Of a stretch of DNA of 64,000 nucleotides, positions 8,169-15,365 are shown piece by piece. The DNA lies in assembly GCA_963741385.1 (NCBI GenBank), contig CAVUHO010000010.1, positions 434,001 to 498,000 of the forward strand, given 5' to 3'. The notes under the pieces were generated by a model, which had not been told where the DNA came from, searched no databases, and worked only from the letters and a program-made list of their open reading frames with translations. The translations under genes were made by a program, and so were the position numbers. Origin of the DNA: Sulfomarinibacter sp963741385. Lineage in GTDB: Bacteria; Acidobacteriota; Thermoanaerobaculia; Thermoanaerobaculales; Sulfomarinibacteraceae. Position 1 is the stretch's first letter. Each line of letters begins with the position of its first letter.

Positions 8169-8779
8169 GCCAGCCCAAAAGCGCCAACATCTCACACGTC
8201 CAGTTCGAGGTGACCCGTCACCAGCGCGAGCGGGCGCTCGGCCAGCGCGGGGTGACGGTGTGGTTCACCGGCCTGAGCGCCTCCGGAAAATCGACCGTAG
8301 CGATTCTCGTGGATCGGCTGCTCACCGATCGCGGGAAGCACTGCTACGTGCTCGATGGCGACAACGTCCGGTTCGGCTTGAACCGCGATCTCGGTTTCAG
8401 CCCCGAGGACCGGAACGAGAACATCCGCCGCATCGGCGAGGTGGCCAAGCTCTTCACCCAGGCCGGGATGATCAACCTCACGGCATTCATCTCCCCATAC
8501 GCCGCGGATCGCGATCGCAACCGCGATATCCAGGAACCGCGCGACTTTGTCGAGGTTCTCGTGGATTGTCCGCTGGAAATCTGCGAGCGGCGCGACCCGA
8601 AAGGCCTGTACGCCAAGGCGCGTGCCGGCCAGGTTGCCGAATTCACCGGCATCTCGGCGCCGTATGAGCCGCCGGTCGACCCGGAGATCGTTCTTTTCAC
8701 CGCCAACGAGAGCGAGGAGGAGAGCGCCCAGAAGGTGGTTCGCTACCTCGTCGACCACGGCTACCTGAACAGGGATTGA
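8165..8779 (+). CDS. cysC: Adenylylsulfate (APS) kinase
   Basis: A 204-aa cytoplasmic kinase making PAPS from APS and ATP. Hallmarks are the P-loop GLSASGKST, the APS-binding block DGDNVRFGLNRDLGFSPEDR with NIRRIGEVAKLF, ISPYAADRDRNR, and DPKGLYAKARAG..EFTGISAPYE. It is a stand-alone kinase with no fused ATP sulfurylase. Its start overlaps the receiver-CBS stop by 4 bp, and it is the last gene of the sigma-54 operon. PAPS can feed sulfate reduction or sulfation; no sulfurylase or PAPS reductase is in the window. Confidence 0.96.
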   Translation: MSQPKSANISHVQFEVTRHQRERALGQRGVTVWFTGLSASGKSTVAILVDRLLTDRGKHCYVLDGDNVRFGLNRDLGFSPEDRNENIRRIGEVAKLFTQAGMINLTAFISPYAADRDRNRDIQEPRDFVEVLVDCPLEICERRDPKGLYAKARAGQVAEFTGISAPYEPPVDPEIVLFTANESEEESAQKVVRYLVDHGYLNRD

Positions 8780-8851
8780 CAGCGGCTGGTGGTGTCGACG
8801 CCGCACGGCGTGGCCGGACCGGAAAGGTGCCGGGCTTTCACTTGGGATGTG

Positions 8852-8937
8852 TGGTGCCGGAGGCGGGGGTCGAACCCGCACGACCATACGGTCAAGGGAT
8901 TTTAAGTCCCCAGCGTCTGCCATTCCGCCACTCCGGC
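8852..8937 (-). tRNA. tRNA-Leu (anticodon UAA)
   Basis: A class II tRNA on the minus strand with acceptor GCCGGAG paired to CTCCGGC, a long variable arm, a GTTCGA T-loop and an encoded 3' CCA (8852-8854). The anticodon loop reads CUUAAAA, so the anticodon is UAA (plus-strand positions 8902-8904). Confidence 0.96.
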
Positions 8938-8974
8938 AGCAGATATGATCATCATAGCGGGGAACCAGAAGGAC

Positions 8975-9087
8975 ATTTCGGATTTCGGATTTCGGATTTC
9001 GGATTTGTTCGGACACCCGCCTCGGGTAAAAGAGGACGAGGATCTCGGAGTGAGTATGCTTTCCGGAATTCCGGAATTCTGATATAT
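8975..9087. repeat. Heptad array (ATTTCGG)x4 and GGAATTCC-type partner
   Basis: Four exact tandem copies of ATTTCGG occupy 8975-9002. About 60 bp further, 9061-9082 carries an octad repeat of TTCCGGAA/TTCTGATA. The right end is followed at once by the antitoxin gene; a TATATT at about 9081-9087 could serve as its -10 element. It is the same repeat family as at 11168, 20251, 22995, 29293, 32530, 38181 and 41334. Confidence 0.8.
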
Positions 9088-9094
9088 TGAATTT

Positions 9095-9343
9095 ATGGAA
9101 ACTGCAAAGTTGGGCAAAAAAGGGCAGGTTTCGATACCCAAGGCTGTGCTCGAGCAGCTCGGAATCGAGGCAGAGACCATTCTGCTGGTCGAGGTCACTG
9201 CCGACGGGTCTATCCTCCTTCGACCTGCAGGGGTTTACCCCATTGAACTCTATAGCGACGCGCGGGTCGCGGAGTTCATGGAGGAGGATCGCATGACCCC
9301 GAAAGAGCGGGAGCGCCTCGAGAAGAAACTCAAGGGATCGTGA
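9095..9343 (+). CDS. AbrB/MazE-type antitoxin
   Basis: An 82-aa protein with an N-terminal SpoVT-AbrB swapped-hairpin DNA-binding domain (KLGKKGQVSIPKAVLEQLGI, then LLVEVTADGSILLRP) and a charged helical C-terminus that would wrap the toxin (RMTPKERERLEKKLKG). It is immediately followed by a PIN-domain gene with no gap, the classic VapBC arrangement. Such antitoxins usually autorepress their own promoter. Confidence 0.85.
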   Translation: METAKLGKKGQVSIPKAVLEQLGIEAETILLVEVTADGSILLRPAGVYPIELYSDARVAEFMEEDRMTPKERERLEKKLKGS

Positions 9344-9763
9344 GTGCGCCTCTTCCTCGACGCAAACGTCCTTTTCTCTGCGGCACATTCGACTGACGGA
9401 CGGGCTCGTGGGCTGTTCTTCTTGGCTGAGAGCAAATTCTGCTCGCTCATAACATCGGAGTATGCGATCGCCGAGGCGAAGCGAAATCTGATGATGAAAC
9501 ACCCCTCAGCCGCAGCAGTTCTTGAGGCTCTCTTGAAGCAGGTGATACGCGTCGCCGAGGGGGGTCCAGCCCTCGTCGCTTGGGCAATACGGCACGGCCT
9601 ACCAAAAACCGATGCACCTATTCTGGCCGCGGCAGCTGCGGCCGGCACGGATCTCCTGGTCACAGGTGACCGTCGGCACTTCGGCCATCTTTACGGGGAG
9701 ACCTGTGGTGGGGTGCGAATTGTGACACTGCGAGAAGCACTCAAGATGGTGTCGCTACAGTGA
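9344..9763 (+). CDS. PIN-domain ribonuclease toxin (VapC-like)
   Basis: A 139-aa PIN protein with the acidic residues expected for metal-dependent RNase activity: Asp in FLDANVL, Glu in TSEYAIAEAK, Asp in KTDAPILAAA and Asp in VTGDRRHF. The GTG start directly follows the antitoxin stop. PIN toxins of TA pairs cleave tRNA or rRNA; the target cannot be told from the sequence. The pair has somewhat lower G+C than its neighbours and lies beside a tRNA and repeat arrays, in keeping with horizontal gain. Confidence 0.85.
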   Translation: MRLFLDANVLFSAAHSTDGRARGLFFLAESKFCSLITSEYAIAEAKRNLMMKHPSAAAVLEALLKQVIRVAEGGPALVAWAIRHGLPKTDAPILAAAAAAGTDLLVTGDRRHFGHLYGETCGGVRIVTLREALKMVSLQ

Positions 9764-9789
9764 GAACCGAATCGAATAGAAGGAATGAC

Positions 9790-11235
9790 ATGAAAACCGC
9801 TGACGTGGTCATCTGCGGGGCCGGGATCGCGGGGATCTCGGTGGCCTGGCAGTTGGCGGTCAAGCACGGGATGAAGCATGTGGTGCTGGTGGACGAGCGG
9901 CCACCGATGACCTTGACCTCGGACAAATCGACCGAGGCCTATCGCAACTGGTGGCCGGACCCCGACGACGCCATGGTTCAGCTCATGAACCGCAGCATCG
10001 ATCTGATGGAAGAGATGGCGCTGGCCAGCGACAACCGGATTCTGATGAACCGCCGGGGTTATCTCTACGCCACGGCGAACCCGGCGCGCGTCGAACTCAT
10101 GAGTGCAAGCGCGGAGCTGGCCTCGCACCACGGCGCCGGGCCGGTGCGGATCCACACGGGCGGCGCCGGTGGCCCGGACTACCGGACCGCTCCGGCCGAA
10201 GGCTGGCAGGACCAGCCCACCGGCGCGGATCTGATCACTGACCGCGAGTTGATCCGGCGGGCGTTCCCCTATCTCTCAACCGACACCTGCGCCGTCCTGC
10301 ACGCCCGTCGTTGCGGGTGGTTCTCGGGTCAGCAGCTCGGGATGTTGCAGCTCGAAGAGGCGAGGGCCGCGGGCGTCGAGTTGATCGAAGGTCGGGTGGA
10401 GTGGATCGAGACCTCTGGCGGCAGGGTCTCGTCGGTGCAGATCGGGACCACCGGTGGCAAGGTTCTCACCCTCTTCACTCCTCGCTTCGTCAACGCTGCG
10501 GGACCGATGCTGGCGGGTGTCGGCGGGCTGCTCGGGCTCGAGCTGCCGGTCTCCTCCGAGCTCCACCTCAAGGTGTCGATCGAGGACCACCTCGGGGCGG
10601 TGCCGCGCGACGCGCCGTTCACGATCTGGGAGGACCCGCAACGCATCGAGTGGAGCGCAGAGGAACGGGAGTTCCTGGCCGAGATGGCGGATGGAGACCT
10701 GCTGCTCGGCGAGATGCCGGCCGGCGTCCACATGCGGGTCGAGGGTGGAGGCGGCAGCCCCTACCTCTTGATTCTGTGGCCCTATCACTGTGACCCGGTT
10801 GCCGAGGTCTTTCCCCTACGCGTACCCGACCACTATGCCGAGATCTGCCTGCGCGGCATGGCCACCGCGATCCCTGCTCTCGGGGCGTACGTGGAGCGGA
10901 TGCCGAAGGCGTGGATCGACGGCGGCTACTACACCAAGACCCGAGAGAACCGGCCGTTGGCGGGGCCGCTTCCGATCGAGGGCGCCTTCGTCCACGGTGC
11001 GCTGTCGGGCTTCGGCTTGATGGCGTCCGCGGCGACGGCGGAGTTGGTTGCGGCCACATCATGGGCAGCGCCTACCGGATTACGCGGCCATCGTTCCACC
11101 CGGGTCGTTACGACGATCACGAGTACCTGGCGAAGATCGAAGACTGGGACGACAGCACACAGCTCTGATTTCGAATTTCGAATTTCGAATTTCGGATTGC
11201 CTCCGCCCCACCAGCAGGAGACCACACAACCCTGA
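9790..11235 (+). CDS. FAD-dependent oxidoreductase (DAO/glycine-oxidase-like), C-terminus frameshifted
   Basis: The N-terminus has the dinucleotide motif DVVICGAGIAGISVAWQLA and a following VLVDERPP. The body is a D-amino-acid-oxidase-type fold (VNAAGPMLAGVGGLLGLELPV; GGYYTKTRENRPLAGPLPIEGAFVHGALSGFGLMASAATAELVAA). The ATG at 9790 follows AGAAGGA. After about 11050 the frame degenerates to low-complexity Thr/Arg/Ser and then translates a repeat array, stopping at 11235. The expected tail (FHPGRYDDHEYLAKIEDW) is present in another frame and stops at 11168, just at the array. A substrate such as a secondary or N-methyl amine is typical of the family; the exact one is unknown. Confidence 0.85.
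   Translation: MKTADVVICGAGIAGISVAWQLAVKHGMKHVVLVDERPPMTLTSDKSTEAYRNWWPDPDDAMVQLMNRSIDLMEEMALASDNRILMNRRGYLYATANPARVELMSASAELASHHGAGPVRIHTGGAGGPDYRTAPAEGWQDQPTGADLITDRELIRRAFPYLSTDTCAVLHARRCGWFSGQQLGMLQLEEARAAGVELIEGRVEWIETSGGRVSSVQIGTTGGKVLTLFTPRFVNAAGPMLAGVGGLLGLELPVSSELHLKVSIEDHLGAVPRDAPFTIWEDPQRIEWSAEEREFLAEMADGDLLLGEMPAGVHMRVEGGGGSPYLLILWPYHCDPVAEVFPLRVPDHYAEICLRGMATAIPALGAYVERMPKAWIDGGYYTKTRENRPLAGPLPIEGAFVHGALSGFGLMASAATAELVAATSWAAPTGLRGHRSTRVVTTITSTWRRSKTGTTAHSSDFEFRISNFGLPPPHQQETTQP
11168..11195. repeat. Heptad array (ATTTCGA)x3-ATTTCGG
   Basis: Four tandem 7-mers begin at the stop codon (TGA 11166-11168) of the intact oxidoreductase tail frame. A second array of related heptads lies at 11439-11465 in the opposite sense, next to the EF-G-like stop codon. 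Confidence 0.8.
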
Positions 11236-11309
11236 CTTTCCGAGCGAAGGCGGAGGCTGGGTCGAGAATTCTGGGGAGGGGTTTCTAGAAGGGTCCTGCC
11301 GGCCGCCGC

Positions 11310-11358
11310 CCACCAGATCCCTCCGCTCGGTCGCTCTCCTCCCTCGGTCGGGATGACA
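11310..11358. repeat. Half copy of the GGATGACA / CAGATCCCT palindromic repeat
   Basis: The stretch CACCAGATCCCT...GGTCGGGATGACAAC resembles the right arm of the longer inverted repeat at 29082-29205. The region 11236-11466 otherwise holds only the terminator hairpin and heptad array. Confidence 0.6.
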
Positions 11359-11388
11359 ACTTCTCATTGTCGCAAAGCGAATCAGGCG

Positions 11389-11430
11389 AAAAAAAGAAAA
11401 CCGCCCCCCGTTTTTCAAGGGGAGGGCGGG
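11389..11430 (-). terminator. Terminator of the EF-G-like gene (minus strand)
   Basis: Read on the minus strand, CCGCCC-T-CCC pairs with GGGGGGCGG around a short A/T-rich loop. It is followed by TTTTCTTTTTTT. It lies about 37 bp after the EF-G-like stop. Confidence 0.7.
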
Positions 11431-11438
11431 TGGGAATT

Positions 11439-11465
11439 CCTAATTCCTAATTCCTAATTCCGAAC
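11439..11465. repeat. Heptad array (CCTAATT)x3-CCGAACT
   Basis: Tandem heptads end 2 bp from the stop codon (11467-11469) of the minus-strand EF-G-like gene. In reverse complement the unit is AATTAGG, related to the ATTTCGA array at 11168. Confidence 0.8.
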
Positions 11466-11466
11466 T

Positions 11467-13548
11467 CTATTCGTCGTCCTCGTCCTCGCCCTTGACGGCC
11501 TCGGCGATGATCTTCTCCTGCAACTGTTTGGGGACCTCGGCGTATTTGGCGAACTCCATGTGGAAGTCGCCCCGCCCCTGGGTGATGGAGCGCAGGGTCG
11601 GTGCGTACGTCAGCATCTCGGCGAACGGGACCTGGGCCTTGACGGTGGTGGTGCCACCCTCGGAGTCCATTCCCTGGACCCTGCCACGGCGCGAGTTGAG
11701 GTCTCCCATGACGTCGCCGAGGTGTTCCTCGGGGGCATAGACCTCGATTTGCATGATCGGCTCGAGCAGGGTCGCCTTGCACTTGGCGGCGGCTTCTCTG
11801 AAGGCCTTGCGGCCGGCCATCTTGAACGCCATTTCCGAAGAGTCCACCGCGTGCTCTTTGCCGTCGGTGAGGGTGATCTTGAAGTCCACCATCGGGTAGC
11901 CGGCGACCACGCCGCGTTCGGCGGCCTCCTGGATGCCCTTGTCCACCGCCGGGCGGTAGGTCCCCGAGATTGAACCGCCGAAGATCTTGTCGATGAACTC
12001 GTAGCCATTACCGAAGTTGGGTTCCATAATGATCGAGCACTGCGCAAACTGGCCCGATCCCCCGGTCTGCTTCTTGTGTCGGGTTGTCACTTCCGCCGAA
12101 GACTTGATGGTCTCGCGGTAGGGCACCTTTGGCTGGTGCAGTACGACGTTGACACCGTAACGTCGTTTGAGACGACCAACGATGACCTCGACGTGGAGTT
12201 GGCCCGCACCGGAAATCAGCATTTCCTTGGTCTGTGGATCGCGGCCGACGCTGATGGTGGGATCTTCGTCGCGAATCTTGGCGAGCGCCGCCGCCAGCTT
12301 GTTCTCGTCACCCTTGGATTCGGATTCGAGCGCAAAGCTGATGGCCGGCTCGGGGACGGGGACAGCCGACAGAACGATATTCTCTTTGGCTGCGCACAGG
12401 GTGTCGCCGGTATGGGTCTCCTTGAGCTTGGGTACCGCGCCGATGTCGCCGGCCGCCAACTCGGTGACGTGTTCGACGTCTTTGCCCTGGATCACGGACA
12501 GTGCGCCAAGCCTTTCCGTCTCGTCACGGATTGGGTTCATGACATGGGCATCGGCCGTGGTGCCACCCGTGAAGATGCGAATGAGCGTAATCCGGCCCGC
12601 AAAGGGGTCGGAGATGGTCTTGAAAACGTACGCGCTGAACGGGGAACCGCTCGACACCGCCAGCTCCTGCTCCTCGCCGTTGACTGTGGCCTGGACCGGA
12701 CGCCAATCCGGCGCGGGGGCGAAATCCACCAACCCGTCCATCAGCGGCTGCACGCCGATGTTCTTTCCTGCCGCAAGTACGAAGACCGGGAAGAGGTCAC
12801 GAGCGGTAATGGCCTTTTTCAAACCCCTGGCAAACGTTTCCGCTTCGAGGTCACCCACCTCGAGGTACTTCTCCATCAAGTCTTCGTCCTGTTCGGCAAC
12901 CATCTCCATCAAGGCCTCACGCGCCGCCGCCACCTGCTCCGCCATATCGGCCGGCACGTCGGCTTCTGCGACCTTGCCGCTCTCATCGTGCGGCCAGGTC
13001 AAGGCCTTGCCACTGACCAGATCGACGATTCCCGAAAATGCGGACTCTTCACCGATCGGCAGCTGCAGCGGGGTCACCTCGCGGCCGTACTTCTTTTCCA
13101 GGGCTTCGACGACGCGGGAAAAGGACGCCCGATCGCGATCCATGAGGTTGATCGCAAACATGACCGGCAGACCGAAACCGGCTGCTGCTTTCCACATCTT
13201 CTCGGTCTGCACCTCGGGCCCCGCGACCGCGGAAACCATCATCAGGGCCGAGTCGGCAACCCTGAGGCCCTGCATCGCGTCGGTGCTGAAAATGCCGTAA
13301 CCGGGCGTGTCGATGAGGTTGATCTTGACCCCGCGATGTTCAACGTGGGCGACCGCAGTATTGATCGTGATCTTACGGTCGTGTTCGTCCTCGTCAAAAT
13401 CGGTGGTGGTGTTCGCGTCGTCCACCTTGCACAACCGATTCAACACCCCACCGTCGAAGAGCATGGCCGATACCAGCGAGGTCTTGCCAGTGTGGGAGTG
13501 GCCGACCACCGCCACGTTCCGGATCTTCTCTGTCGTGTACACGGTCAT
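11467..13548 (-). CDS. Elongation factor G-like GTPase (EF-G2/FusA2 type)
   Basis: A 693-aa translational GTPase of normal EF-G length. G1 is VVGHSHTGKTSL, G3 is LIDTPGYG and G4 is INLMDRD (NxxD form NLMD). Domain II, III, IV (FIDKIFGGSISGTYRPAVDKG) and V (VMGDLNSRRGRVQGMDSEGGTT) follow. The GHSHTGKT P-loop instead of AHIDAGKTT, and an acidic tail GEDEDDE, mark the EF-G-like paralogue group rather than canonical FusA. The start follows GGAGGGATTTCC; the reading frame continues open upstream through purC but that part is antisense-frame noise. It is probably cotranscribed behind rpsT and purC. A role in translocation or recycling under special conditions is family-based inference. Confidence 0.92.
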   Translation of the reverse strand: MTVYTTEKIRNVAVVGHSHTGKTSLVSAMLFDGGVLNRLCKVDDANTTTDFDEDEHDRKITINTAVAHVEHRGVKINLIDTPGYGIFSTDAMQGLRVADSALMMVSAVAGPEVQTEKMWKAAAGFGLPVMFAINLMDRDRASFSRVVEALEKKYGREVTPLQLPIGEESAFSGIVDLVSGKALTWPHDESGKVAEADVPADMAEQVAAAREALMEMVAEQDEDLMEKYLEVGDLEAETFARGLKKAITARDLFPVFVLAAGKNIGVQPLMDGLVDFAPAPDWRPVQATVNGEEQELAVSSGSPFSAYVFKTISDPFAGRITLIRIFTGGTTADAHVMNPIRDETERLGALSVIQGKDVEHVTELAAGDIGAVPKLKETHTGDTLCAAKENIVLSAVPVPEPAISFALESESKGDENKLAAALAKIRDEDPTISVGRDPQTKEMLISGAGQLHVEVIVGRLKRRYGVNVVLHQPKVPYRETIKSSAEVTTRHKKQTGGSGQFAQCSIIMEPNFGNGYEFIDKIFGGSISGTYRPAVDKGIQEAAERGVVAGYPMVDFKITLTDGKEHAVDSSEMAFKMAGRKAFREAAAKCKATLLEPIMQIEVYAPEEHLGDVMGDLNSRRGRVQGMDSEGGTTTVKAQVPFAEMLTYAPTLRSITQGRGDFHMEFAKYAEVPKQLQEKIIAEAVKGEDEDDE

Positions 13549-13595
13549 GGAAATCCCTCCGCTCATCGGGTTGGAACCCGGTCTTTGTTTCTGTA

Positions 13596-14504
13596 TCAGT
13601 CGCTGGACGTCACCGCCGCGAGGTCTTCGCCGGTCAGCAACCGGTAGGCATCCCTGTAACGCGAAAGCGTGCCCTCGACCACCTCGGGCGGGAGGGTCGG
13701 CGCAGGCGGTTCCTTGTTCCAACCGCTGGCTTCGAGCCAATCGCGCACGAATTGCTTGTCGAACGAGGCCTGAGATCGACCCGGCTGGTACTGGTCGGCC
13801 GGCCAGAACCGCGATGAGTCCGGCGTCAGGGCCTCGTCCATCCAGACGATCCGGCCGCCGCCGTCGGCACCGAATTCGAATTTGGTGTCGGCGATGATGA
13901 TTCCGCGCTCGAGGGCATAGTCGGCGGCGGCTTGGTAGAGCCCGAGCGTCAGGTCGCGAAGACGGGTCGCCGTCTCCTCCCCCACGATTCCCACCATCCG
14001 TTCGAAGCTGATGTTCTCGTCGTGGCCGTCGGTGGCCTTGGTCGCCGGCGTGAAAATCGGCTGAGAGAGCCGTGCCGACTCCGTCAATCCCTCGGGGAGA
14101 CGGATGCCGCAGACAGTGCCGTCGGTCTGGTATTCCTTCCACCCCGACCCGGCCAGGTAACCGCGGGCCACGCACTCCACTGGGATCGCCTCGAGCTTGC
14201 GGACAAGCACGCTGCGGCCGGCGAGTTCAGGGCATTGGTTGAACGGGGCGGGGAAGTCGGCCAGATCGGTGGCCAGGAGGTGGTTCGGCACGCGGTCGGC
14301 GAATTGCCGAAACCAGAAAGTGGAAAGCTGAGTGAGGATGGTTCCTCGACCGGGGATGCCCGGCGACAGCACGCTGTCGAACGCGCTGATCCTGTCTGTG
14401 GCGACCAGAAGCAGGGTATCGTCGATGGCGTAGATATCGCGGACCTTGCCCCGGCTCACCAGTTTTCCTGAAGGGATGGAGGTGGTGAGCAGGGCCTCTT
14501 GCAT
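13596..14504 (-). CDS. purC: Phosphoribosylaminoimidazole-succinocarboxamide synthase
   Basis: A 302-aa enzyme of de novo purine synthesis, joining CAIR and aspartate with ATP to give SAICAR. Family features are SRGKVRDIY near the N-terminus, LLVATDRISAFDSVL, the substrate segment VECVARGYLAGSGWKEY, FTPATKA..GHDENIS and IIADTKFEFG with VWMDEALTPDSSRFW. The length suits the longer SAICAR synthetase type. It lies 4 bp after rpsT on the minus strand, so the two are probably one transcript. Confidence 0.96.
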   Translation of the reverse strand: MQEALLTTSIPSGKLVSRGKVRDIYAIDDTLLLVATDRISAFDSVLSPGIPGRGTILTQLSTFWFRQFADRVPNHLLATDLADFPAPFNQCPELAGRSVLVRKLEAIPVECVARGYLAGSGWKEYQTDGTVCGIRLPEGLTESARLSQPIFTPATKATDGHDENISFERMVGIVGEETATRLRDLTLGLYQAAADYALERGIIIADTKFEFGADGGGRIVWMDEALTPDSSRFWPADQYQPGRSQASFDKQFVRDWLEASGWNKEPPAPTLPPEVVEGTLSRYRDAYRLLTGEDLAAVTSSD

Positions 14505-14508
14505 CGAC

Positions 14509-14799
14509 TCAGGCTTCCTTGCCGGCGATCACCGTCTCGGCCTGTCGCGCCATTCGCGACTTGTAACGGGCGGCCGTGTTGCGATGAATCACACCCTTGC
14601 GCCAACCCACGTCGATCACCGACATGGTCTCGGGCAACATTTCTTTGACTTTGTCGGCATCACCATCAGCCATGGCGGCGCGCATCAGGCGCATCTGGCG
14701 GCGAACGCGAGTGCGCACCGCGCGGTTGCGCATCCGACGTTCGAGCGACTGGCGGTGGCGCTTGCGCCCCTGCTTCTTCGTTCCCTTGATCGTGGCCAT
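14509..14799 (-). CDS. rpsT: 30S ribosomal protein S20
   Basis: A 96-aa, strongly basic protein with the S20 pattern: KKQGRKRHRQSLERRMRNRAVRTRVRR at the N-terminus, a central helix, and HRNTAARYKSRMARQ near the C-terminus. It binds 16S rRNA early in 30S assembly. It is the first gene of the apparent rpsT-purC-EF-G-like group. A GGAGAG ribosome-binding site lies just upstream. Confidence 0.96.
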   Translation of the reverse strand: MATIKGTKKQGRKRHRQSLERRMRNRAVRTRVRRQMRLMRAAMADGDADKVKEMLPETMSVIDVGWRKGVIHRNTAARYKSRMARQAETVIAGKEA

Positions 14800-14890
14800 C
14801 GAATTGACTCTCCTTCAGTCGGACGCGGCCGTCACGGCCGCATCGGGTCGCACATCATAGCCGAAACTCGGCGATCAGGCTAGTCCCAAA

Positions 14891-14925
14891 AGGGCCTGGG
14901 GCTTGGGGCTTGAGGCTTGAGACTC
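14891..14925. repeat. Left GGGGCTT heptad array flanking the four-helix-bundle gene
   Basis: Tandem 7-mers AGGGCCT, GGGGCTT, GGGGCTT, GAGGCTT, GAGACTC. It is the inverted partner of the array at 15338-15365. The enclosed segment contains one gene and nothing else recognisable. Confidence 0.8.
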
Positions 14926-14978
14926 GTACGGCGTGGTCTTCTCGACCGGTTTGTATCGTATGACTGAGCACTTCGAAC

Positions 14979-15332
14979 CTAATTTTTGAGCGCGTTGATG
15001 AGTGCGCCAAGGGATCCGGCGGCTCGATGCTGGTCGTCCTCAAGCCTTTTCGAGGCTGCATCATCAAGGTATCCGAGGCGGCTCGCCAGGCTGAGAAGAT
15101 AGCCAAGTTCTCTGACCGAGCCGAAGGCAATCCCCAGGAAACGCAAATATTCCTTTTCCGTCTCCCGGGCGCCGCCCTCCACGATATTCGCCGCCACAGA
15201 AACAGCGCAACGCCGCAACTGGCTTGTCATACCGTATTGCTCAGTCGCCGGAAAGGAATGTGTGGCTCTATAAACTGCAACGGCGAGTTCATCGGCGAGA
15301 TGAAAAGCGTCGAGTTTCCGGTGGTCCCTCAA
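14979..15332 (-). CDS. Four-helix-bundle protein (S23 / intervening-sequence protein family)
   Basis: A 117-aa all-helical protein typical of the family first seen in 23S rRNA intervening sequences: KLDAFHLADELAVAVYRATHSFP near the N-terminus, YGMTSQLRRCAVSVAANIVEG, then EYLRFLGIAFGSVRELGYLLSLA. The family is related in fold to the Avd accessory protein of diversity-generating retroelements, but no reverse transcriptase is nearby. The gene is enclosed by inverted GGGGCTT heptad arrays and is inserted between rpsT and cpoB. No function is established for stand-alone members; nucleic-acid binding is likely from the basic surface. Confidence 0.88.
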   Translation of the reverse strand: MRDHRKLDAFHLADELAVAVYRATHSFPATEQYGMTSQLRRCAVSVAANIVEGGARETEKEYLRFLGIAFGSVRELGYLLSLASRLGYLDDAASKRLEDDQHRAAGSLGALINALKN

Positions 15333-15337
15333 AGATC

Positions 15338-15365
15338 AAGCCTCAAGCTCCAAGCCCCAAGCCTA
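15338..15365. repeat. Right (inverted) AAGCCCC heptad array
   Basis: Tandem 7-mers AAGCCTC, AAGCTCC, AAGCCCC, AAGCCTA form the reverse complement of the 14891-14925 array. The last repeat contains the stop codon of cpoB (15363-15365). Confidence 0.8.

Noticed and set aside
8975..9002. Heptad array as a CRISPR
   Set aside because: Units are 7 bp with no spacers, and no cas genes are present anywhere in the window.
12076..13647. 523-codon open frame on the plus strand opposite the EF-G-like gene
   Set aside because: The minus-strand frame is a clear GTPase with all motifs; the plus-strand product is low-complexity His/Arg/Asp-rich and typical of antisense to GC-rich genes.
13549..14175. Upstream extension of the EF-G-like frame to 902 codons
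   Set aside because: The extra part overlaps purC out of frame and is Arg/Pro-rich noise; a proper ribosome-binding site precedes the ATG at 13548.
14979..15332. Four-helix-bundle gene as part of a diversity-generating retroelement
   Set aside because: No reverse transcriptase, template repeat or variable repeat was found in the neighbourhood.
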